From Candidatus Sumerlaeota bacterium (lineage in GTDB: Bacteria; Sumerlaeota; Sumerlaeia; MWCT01; JAGHBZ01): a stretch of DNA of 6,987 bases. Under the pieces are notes generated by a model. That model made no database searches. It saw only the letters and a list, made by a program, of their open reading frames with translations, and had not been told where the DNA came from. The translations under genes and the position numbers were made by a program. The stretch is from assembly GCA_021160705.1 (NCBI GenBank), contig JAGHBZ010000428.1, forward strand, positions 1 to 6,987, given 5' to 3'. This document shows, piece by piece, positions 1 through 4,525 of this stretch; the stretch's first letter is position 1; each line of letters starts with the position of its first letter.

Positions 1-28
1 ATAATATTTAAAACAAATAATATTTAAA
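1..28. repeat. Short AT-rich direct repeat
   Basis: The 12-mer ATAATATTTAAA occurs at 1-12 and again at 17-28, a 16-bp period. The stretch lies beyond the terminator of the acpP block and has no open reading frame. In DNA this AT-rich the repeat may be chance. No function is assigned. Confidence 0.4.
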
Positions 29-59
29 TAGAGGAACTTTAGAGGAGATAATATAATAA

Positions 60-105
60 GTTAAATAACATAAAACTAAGCGCCGCATTACTGAGAATGC
101 GACGC
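60..105 (-). terminator. Factor-independent terminator of the glnB-fabG-acpP block
   Basis: Read on the minus strand, GCGTCGCATT (105-96) pairs with AATGCGGCGC (89-80) around a six-base loop. This gives a 10-bp stem with one G-U wobble. It is followed by a T-rich run (TTAGTTTTATGTTATTT). On the plus strand the wobble becomes a C-A mismatch, so the element suits minus-strand transcripts better. It begins 22 bp after the acpP stop codon and should end that transcript. Confidence 0.8.
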
Positions 106-126
106 CATTACCTTGCTTTCCCCGCA

Positions 127-381
127 TTACGAGGAGGCTTCCTCGGACTCAGTTTTCTCGGTAATATAGTTTATGGCTTCGCCAACAGTTCGGATTTGCT
201 CAGCATCTTCATCCGGGATTTCGATGTTAAACTCCTCCTCCATATCCATAATTAGCTCAACGATGTCAAGTGAATCAGCACCAAGGTCTTCCACAAAGGA
301 AGCATCCTCTTTGACCTCTTCTTCACTGACACCAAGCTTGTTGACGATAATTTCCTTTACTCTTTCGGCAATAGAAGACAT
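127..381 (-). CDS. acpP: Acyl carrier protein
   Basis: Small acidic cytoplasmic carrier that holds growing acyl chains as thioesters during type II fatty-acid synthesis. The 84-residue product is a single four-helix ACP domain. The attachment motif GADSLD has Ser37, which corresponds to Ser36 of mature E. coli ACP, where ACP synthase adds 4'-phosphopantetheine. The helix II segment (VELIMDMEEEF) is typical. The C-terminal tail (EKTESEEASS) runs slightly longer than the usual 75-80 residues. A strong ribosome site AGGAGGT (397-391) lies 9 bp before the ATG and fixes the start. The gene follows fabG after 118 bp and precedes a terminator, so it can be read both from the upstream operon and from its own candidate promoter. 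A separate promoter would fit the large amounts of ACP that cells need. Identity is very secure; the choice of primary-metabolism ACP over a specialised one rests on the fabG neighbour. Confidence 0.97.
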   Translation of the reverse strand: MSSIAERVKEIIVNKLGVSEEEVKEDASFVEDLGADSLDIVELIMDMEEEFNIEIPDEDAEQIRTVGEAINYITEKTESEEASS

Positions 382-415
382 AAATTTGCCACCTCCTGAT
401 ATAATTTCTCCAATG

Positions 416-443
416 ATACAACAATTAAGTTAATGTGTTGTAT
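416..443. promoter_or_regulatory. Inverted repeat, probable operator at the acpP promoter
   Basis: ATACAACA (416-423) and TGTTGTAT (436-443) are perfect inverted 8-mers separated by 12 bp. The 28-bp element covers the -10 hexamer, most of the spacer and the likely start point of the candidate acpP promoter, which is a usual place for a repressor to bind. It does not resemble the FapR operator as I remember it, and I do not recognise it as the site of another known fatty-acid regulator. The role is inferred. Confidence 0.45.
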
Positions 444-451
444 AACGTCAA
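424..451 (-). promoter_or_regulatory. Candidate sigma-70-type promoter for acpP
   Basis: On the minus strand TTGACG (451-446, five of six matches to the -35 consensus) is followed after 16 bp by CTTAAT (429-424, four of six matches to the -10). The start point would be near 417, about 36 bp before the acpP ATG. The DNA upstream is AT-rich. The spacing is one base shorter than ideal and the -10 is moderate. Confidence 0.5.
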
Positions 452-499
452 GCCTTATATTAATGCAAATAAAAAATGCCAATTCTTTGAGGGATGAAC

Positions 500-1240
500 T
501 TACATCATCAGCCCGCCATCCACTTTTATTACCTCACCTGTAATGTAGCTGGCTAAATCAGAAGCCAGAAACAATACCAGATTAGCCACGTCCTCTGGTT
601 GCCCAAATCGCTGAAGCGGAATCTGGGCAACGATATTCTTCTTGACGCTATCAGAGAGTGAATCCGTCATTCTTGTCTGGATAAATCCGGGTGCCACTGC
701 GTTTACTGTTATATCACGTGATGCGAGCTCCTTTGCCAGCGTCTTGCTCAACCCAATAAGCCCGGCTTTGCTGGCTGAGTAATTTACCTGTCCCGGATTA
801 CCGGATATGCCCACCACGGAGCTGATGTTTATGATTCGCCCGGAGCGTTGTCGTATCATATGACGCACCACTGCACGACAACAGTTGAATGCACCTTTAA
901 GATTAACTGCCATTACCGTATCCCACTCTTCATCGCTCATTTTTAGTAACAGCTGGTCACGTGTGATGCCAGCATTATTGACCAGAATATCTATCCTTTC
1001 AAAGGTCTCAATGGCTTTTTCCACCATTTTCTGACATTGAGTAAAATCGGAAACGTCCGCCACCATCCCCAGACATTTAACTTTGAAATTGTTTTCTAAC
1101 TCCTCAGCCACACTTTTCACTTTTCCCTCATCTATATCACAGAGGATAACATTACAACGATTACGGGCAAATACAGTGGCTATAGCTTTACCAATACCCT
1201 GTGCACCTCCAGTGACCAATGATACTTTATTGTTTAACAT
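500..1240 (-). CDS. fabG: 3-oxoacyl-[acyl-carrier-protein] reductase
   Basis: Classical short-chain dehydrogenase/reductase that reduces 3-oxoacyl-ACP to 3-hydroxyacyl-ACP, the first reductive step of each elongation cycle, in the cytoplasm. The 246 residues match the family length. Visible motifs are the cofactor loop TGGAQGIG (10-17), NNAG (88-91), structural Asn113, and the catalytic Ser141, Tyr154 and Lys158 of the YSASK segment, with PGFIQT further on. Arg132 and Arg175 align with the two arginines that dock ACP in E. coli FabG (129 and 172), which supports true FabG over another family member. Asp35 at the end of the second beta strand is the kind of residue that usually favours NADH, whereas E. 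coli FabG uses NADPH. The ribosome site GGAGGTGAG sits just before the ATG. The gene lies 40 bp after glnB and 118 bp before acpP. Confidence 0.95.
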   Translation of the reverse strand: MLNNKVSLVTGGAQGIGKAIATVFARNRCNVILCDIDEGKVKSVAEELENNFKVKCLGMVADVSDFTQCQKMVEKAIETFERIDILVNNAGITRDQLLLKMSDEEWDTVMAVNLKGAFNCCRAVVRHMIRQRSGRIINISSVVGISGNPGQVNYSASKAGLIGLSKTLAKELASRDITVNAVAPGFIQTRMTDSLSDSVKKNIVAQIPLQRFGQPEDVANLVLFLASDLASYITGEVIKVDGGLMM

Positions 1241-1280
1241 ACCCTCACCTCCAATATTCTGACTATTCTATTCAGGAAAA

Positions 1281-1619
1281 CTACAGTGCAGCTTCACCAC
1301 GTTCACCTGTACGAATCCTGACCGCCTCCTCCAGCGAGAGCACAAAAATCTTACCATCTCCTATAGTGCCTGTATTTGCCGCTCGCTCAATGGTCTCAAC
1401 CAGCTCATCTACACGTTCATCTTCTATAGCGATTTCTATTCGTACCTTCGGCAAAAAGTCAATCCGATATTCACTTCCACGATAGATTTCTGTATGCCCT
1501 TTTTGCCGACCGAACCCTTTGACTTCACTCACAGTCATCCTGAGAACACCTATTTCTGCCAGCGCATCTTTCACGTCACTTAATTTAAAGGGTTTTATTA
1601 TGGCAATCACTAATTTCAT
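1281..1619 (-). CDS. glnB: Nitrogen regulatory protein PII
   Basis: Small trimeric cytoplasmic signal protein that senses ATP/ADP and 2-oxoglutarate and controls nitrogen enzymes and transporters by direct binding. The 112 residues align without gaps to E. coli GlnB numbering. The T-loop is intact (EVKGFGRQKGHTEIYRGSEY) with Tyr51, the residue uridylylated in proteobacteria. Gln39 and Lys58 (2-oxoglutarate and Mg-ATP site), the TGTIGDGKIF segment (83-92) with Lys90, and Arg101/Arg103 that contact nucleotide phosphates are all present. The end (RTGERGEAAL) is also family-typical. The ribosome site is weak (GTGAAG before the ATG), unlike its two downstream neighbours. It is first in a minus-strand block with fabG and acpP, rather than beside amtB or glnA as is common. 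GlnB against GlnK cannot be separated from sequence alone; the symbol reflects the family. Confidence 0.95.
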   Translation of the reverse strand: MKLVIAIIKPFKLSDVKDALAEIGVLRMTVSEVKGFGRQKGHTEIYRGSEYRIDFLPKVRIEIAIEDERVDELVETIERAANTGTIGDGKIFVLSLEEAVRIRTGERGEAAL

Positions 1620-1711
1620 TTTTTCTTCACGTACAATATGCTCTTTATATAAAAAAAATACTTTATTCGCTTACCTGATATTTATCTTTTTTGCCAAGCT
1701 TTTTTTAATAA

Positions 1712-1740
1712 ATTATAAAAAAAATAATAAAAAGTGTTCA
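1712..1740 (-). promoter_or_regulatory. Candidate sigma-70-type promoter for glnB-fabG(-acpP)
   Basis: On the minus strand TGAACA (1740-1735, four of six matches) is followed after 17 bp by a perfect TATAAT (1717-1712). The start point would be near 1705, giving a leader of about 85 bases before glnB. The spacer is almost pure T, so a good score is partly expected by composition. I found no -24/-12 (sigma-54) element in this divergent region, although PII genes elsewhere often have one. Confidence 0.5.
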
Positions 1741-1817
1741 GACCCGTTTATCCTGTACAAATTACTTAAATTATTAAATATCCTCCAATGAAAGAAGAAA
1801 TATATTAAATTTTTCGG

Positions 1818-1845
1818 TTGCATTAATACAGTGTTTTTTGATAAA
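1818..1845 (+). promoter_or_regulatory. Weak candidate promoter for the TPR/activator pair
   Basis: TTGCAT (1818-1823) and GATAAA (1840-1845) are 16 bp apart, with three and four of six matches to the consensus hexamers. This is the best sigma-70-like pair I see upstream of the gene starting at 1896. The whole region is AT-rich, so the call is weak. Confidence 0.25.
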
Positions 1846-1895
1846 GTAAATTATATCATAAGATTCAAAGTTATATCCTTTTTGGTGAATAAAGT

Positions 1896-2276
1896 ATGCG
1901 TAAAGAAGAATATGGCTTAGCCACAATTGGCTTTTTATTGCTCTCATTACACTTCCCACCATATTTTATTTCATTTCTGGCGGCATCAGCCATTGGGGGA
2001 CTGGGATATTTACTGAAATCCTTAAACGAAAAAGAACGCAATGAGCTGGTGAAATTTGAGCGGGAGTTCCGCAAGGGGTATCATCTGGAGCAACGCGGGG
2101 AATTGGCTGAGGCAATCTCTATCTACGAGGCTCTTGAAGAGAAATATCCCAGGTTTGCTTATATTGCGAAGGAAAGGATTGAGTATTTAAAAGCATTGCG
2201 TCTGAGACCTACGTTTGCTACCCCTGAACCAGACACGTGGGGAGAAGGAGAGGACAATGAGATGTCCCCGCTGTAA
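1896..2276 (+). CDS. Small membrane-anchored TPR-like protein
   Basis: Unrecognised 126-residue protein. Residues 7-40 are hydrophobic, with a Pro-Pro at 21-22 that would split them into a short membrane hairpin or give one kinked helix. A charged linker (44-57) follows. Residues 54-87 fit one TPR repeat (Gly61, Gly68, Ala73, Tyr77, Leu80 and Pro85 at consensus positions). The C-terminus is Pro- and acid-rich. A ribosome site GGTGA at 1884-1888 lies 7 bp before the ATG. The last 20 bp overlap the start of the next gene in another frame, so the two are probably translationally coupled. The next protein carries about six TPR repeats, so this protein may tether or signal to it at the membrane; that is inference. 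Topology and partner are unknown. The distinct hydrophobic and TPR segments and the overlap make it a likely real gene. Confidence 0.82.
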   Translation: MRKEEYGLATIGFLLLSLHFPPYFISFLAASAIGGLGYLLKSLNEKERNELVKFEREFRKGYHLEQRGELAEAISIYEALEEKYPRFAYIAKERIEYLKALRLRPTFATPEPDTWGEGEDNEMSPL

Positions 2277-4191
2277 TACTGAGATTGCAATTGGCAGAAA
2301 CTTCTGCCCGGAGTGTGGCATTAGTATGGTGAATGTGCCTCAGGCTCTCATTGACGGGATTCGTCTATTCTGCGAGGGTGAGTATAAAGAAGCACTCACT
2401 AAACTCAAAATCGCCTGCCTGACCCAGCCGAGCAACCCGGAAATAATTAAAGACTGTGGTCATGCCTACCTGCATAATGGTAACCTTAGCGACGCACTGG
2501 AGATGTATGAGCGGGCTCAAATGCTCGGCGGTGATTTTATTGACGCTAAATACAACCAGGCACTCATCTTTTTGAGCGAACATCGCCTGGAGGAGGCTAA
2601 AAAGAACTTACTGAGCATTGTCAATGATAAAGTGGAGTTTAAACCGGGTCGGTATTATCTCGGTCTCATCTTCAGCGACGTTAATTTCTTTCTTGCGGAT
2701 TGCCATCTCAGTCTTGGATTGATTTTTAAAGAAGAAGGAGAGCTGGCAGAAAGCGAGAAACATCTCCTTAAGGCAATGGAGTATAATCCGCGTCATATCT
2801 CTGCTCTGCACTCTCTGGCTGACCTTTATCTTCTGCAGAAAAGATATAGTCTCGCAATTGAAAAATATAACCAGTTAATTATGCTTTCGCCTCTGGATGA
2901 GGAGTTGATTGAAGCTCATAACAATCTTGCACTGGCGTATTACGAAAATGGACAGGTCGATGAAGCAGTCCGGGAACTTAACCAGGTATTGCAACGCGAC
3001 CCGGGCAATCCTTCAGCTATCCATAATCTTAATATGATTTATGAGAAAGAAGGTCTTGTGCCTCTGGATAAACGAGGCAAACTTGATGTTAAGGTATTGA
3101 GTGCCACGGAGGTCGCTTCGCCGATTTTTTCGCTTTCGCCCGGCTATCGGACAGAGCGCGAAGAAATGCCTCACAAGATTATGATTGTCGGCAAAAGTAA
3201 AGAAATGCAACGCGTTATGCGCTATGCACGGCTTGCTGCTGCAAGCAACGCAACTGTGCTCATTACGGGCGAGAACGGCACTGGCAAGGAATTGCTCGCA
3301 CGAATGATTTATTACAATTCACCTCGACGGAATAAGCCTTTTGTAGTGGTGGATTGTGCCACTATACCGGAGAATTTGCTCGAGAGCGAGCTATTCGGGC
3401 ATGAGCGTGGTGCTTTTACTGATGCTATATCCAAAAAACTCGGTCGGTTTGAACTCGCTAATGAAGGCACTATCTTTCTTGACGAGGTCGCTGAACTCCC
3501 CCATTACTTACAGGCAAAACTCCTGAGAGTACTTCAGGAGAGAGAGTTTACCCGTATCGGCGGAAACGAAACTATTCACGTGGATGTGCGTATCATCGCT
3601 GCTACTAATAGAGACCTCCAGGAGCTTATTAAACAGGGAAGATTTCGGGAAGACCTCTATTATCGGCTCAACGTGCTTCCCATTCATATACCCCCTCTCA
3701 GAGAACGCAAAGAAGACATCCCATTGCTTGTGGATTTCTTTCTCCGTAAATTCACAAAACGCGATGTCACATATAAACAATTTCTTAGTGAGGAAGACAT
3801 CGAAAACCTGATGAACTACCACTGGCCTGGCAATATCCGGGAACTGGAAAATACGATTGAACGTGCTGTGGTAATGGGTACTCAGACAAGCCTTTACCTG
3901 GAGGAAATCTCTAAACTTAAACGTCTCAGAAATGACAAAGTAGAGAAATCTTCTCCGAATGAGAACTCTACCCTTCAACCTCTCCTCATAGATGAAAATG
4001 ATAAACCCACTCTTGAAGAACTCGAACGTCGCTATGTCTTCTACATTCTTAAACAGACTGGCTGGAATCAGCGACGCGCCGCTGAAATCCTGGGAATTAA
4101 TACATCAACTCTCTGGCGAAAACTTAAACGTTATGGCGTAAATGTTCATTCCCTGAAGGAAGAGGAGAACCTTACGCCGTTTCCACTATAA
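2257..4191 (+). CDS. Zinc ribbon-TPR-AAA+ sigma-54-dependent transcriptional activator
   Basis: Predicted DNA-binding activator that uses ATP hydrolysis to open sigma-54 RNA polymerase promoters. I chose the ATG at 2257 (644 residues) because GGAGAAGGAG lies just before it and the zinc ribbon begins at once; an in-frame TTG at 2215 adds 14 unlikely residues. Domains: four-cysteine zinc ribbon (Cys3, Cys6, Cys17, Cys20); TPR repeats near 28-60, 61-93, 94-128, 147-179, 180-213 and 217-250, with a partial one to 267; linker; AAA+ domain 309-545. The AAA+ domain has Walker A GENGTGKE (338-345), GAFTDA (385-390) at the sigma-54 contact loop, Walker B IFLDE (406-410), arginine fingers Arg464 and Arg470, and WPGN (523-526) with Arg528. 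A Fis-type helix-turn-helix lies at about 604-628. Receiver, GAF and PAS domains are absent, so the zinc ribbon and TPR part is presumably the sensor. The contact loop has Asp where GAFTGA has Gly. Target genes are not evident in this window. Confidence 0.93.
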   Translation: MRCPRCNTEIAIGRNFCPECGISMVNVPQALIDGIRLFCEGEYKEALTKLKIACLTQPSNPEIIKDCGHAYLHNGNLSDALEMYERAQMLGGDFIDAKYNQALIFLSEHRLEEAKKNLLSIVNDKVEFKPGRYYLGLIFSDVNFFLADCHLSLGLIFKEEGELAESEKHLLKAMEYNPRHISALHSLADLYLLQKRYSLAIEKYNQLIMLSPLDEELIEAHNNLALAYYENGQVDEAVRELNQVLQRDPGNPSAIHNLNMIYEKEGLVPLDKRGKLDVKVLSATEVASPIFSLSPGYRTEREEMPHKIMIVGKSKEMQRVMRYARLAAASNATVLITGENGTGKELLARMIYYNSPRRNKPFVVVDCATIPENLLESELFGHERGAFTDAISKKLGRFELANEGTIFLDEVAELPHYLQAKLLRVLQEREFTRIGGNETIHVDVRIIAATNRDLQELIKQGRFREDLYYRLNVLPIHIPPLRERKEDIPLLVDFFLRKFTKRDVTYKQFLSEEDIENLMNYHWPGNIRELENTIERAVVMGTQTSLYLEEISKLKRLRNDKVEKSSPNENSTLQPLLIDENDKPTLEELERRYVFYILKQTGWNQRRAAEILGINTSTLWRKLKRYGVNVHSLKEEENLTPFPL

Positions 4192-4365
4192 TAATTCATA
4201 ATTTTGCTCCAGTCAGCAGTCTTCCTCTCCCCAAAATGATTTTTCTCCACAGGCAGTTAATTAAAGCGTCACATAGGCACACGTAGAGCAGAAGAAAGCC
4301 GACATAACACACTCGCATATAAGCGATTCCTCATTGCTCGTGAATTTCAGACCATTTCTTTGCAA

Positions 4366-4393
4366 TTGCTTCGGAAGAAAAAAAGCATATAAT
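4366..4393 (+). promoter_or_regulatory. Candidate promoter P1 of the transglutaminase-like gene
   Basis: TTGCTT (4366-4371) is followed after 16 bp by a perfect TATAAT (4388-4393). Only three of six -35 positions match. The start point would be near 4400, leaving a leader of about 125 bases. Confidence 0.4.
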
Positions 4394-4429
4394 AAGGGAC
4401 AACGATGGCAGATGTCTGAATTTTCCATG

Positions 4430-4459
4430 TTGAGTATCTCACTCTAATGAAGATATACT
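4430..4459 (+). promoter_or_regulatory. Candidate promoter P2 of the transglutaminase-like gene
   Basis: TTGAGT (4430-4435, four of six) is followed after 18 bp by TATACT (4454-4459, five of six). The start point would be near 4466, leaving a leader of about 60 bases. It may act instead of, or together with, the upstream candidate at 4366. Confidence 0.4.
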
Positions 4460-4525
4460 ATTTTATGTGCAATGGGGAATTAAATTATACAGCGTGAAGT
4501 TTTTTTATGGATAGCATCTGAATTT

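Larger units (their letters stand above)
4192..4525. other. Intergenic spacer before the transglutaminase-like gene
   Basis: This 334-bp stretch has no gene I can support in either direction. No convincing terminator follows the activator gene: there is no GC-rich stem with a T-run, only the weak AAAATGATTTT palindrome near 4234. The second half holds two candidate promoters and a four-codon open frame just before the next start. No degraded gene or known RNA was recognised. Confidence 0.6.

Noticed and set aside
130..145. CGAGGA/TCCTCG hairpin at the 3' end of acpP
   Set aside because: It is a short stem inside the coding region, explained by Glu and Ser codons; the real terminator lies downstream.
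463..481. Sigma-54-like promoter upstream of acpP on the minus strand (TTGGCA...TTTGCA)
   Set aside because: GG and GC are separated by 12 bp; sigma-54 promoters need about 10, and spacing is strict.
1671..1707. Possible plus-strand terminator GCTT...AAGC followed by T7
   Set aside because: The outer stem is only 4 bp with a long loop, no plus-strand gene ends upstream, and T-runs are common in this spacer.
2215..2256. Longer start (TTG at 2215) for the activator gene
   Set aside because: It adds 14 residues with no family similarity, while the ATG at 2257 has a strong ribosome site and starts right before the zinc ribbon.
3265..3285. TGGCAAGGAATTGCT inside the activator gene, similar to a -24/-12 element
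   Set aside because: The GG-GC spacing is 9 bp, and the bases encode the Walker A region, which explains the sequence.
3508..3978. 156-residue minus-strand open frame
   Set aside because: It lies fully opposite the AAA+ domain of the activator and resembles no family; it is a shadow frame.
4236..4286. 16-codon frame starting ATGATTTTTCTCCAC in the long spacer
   Set aside because: It has no ribosome site and no recognisable product; chance is likely.
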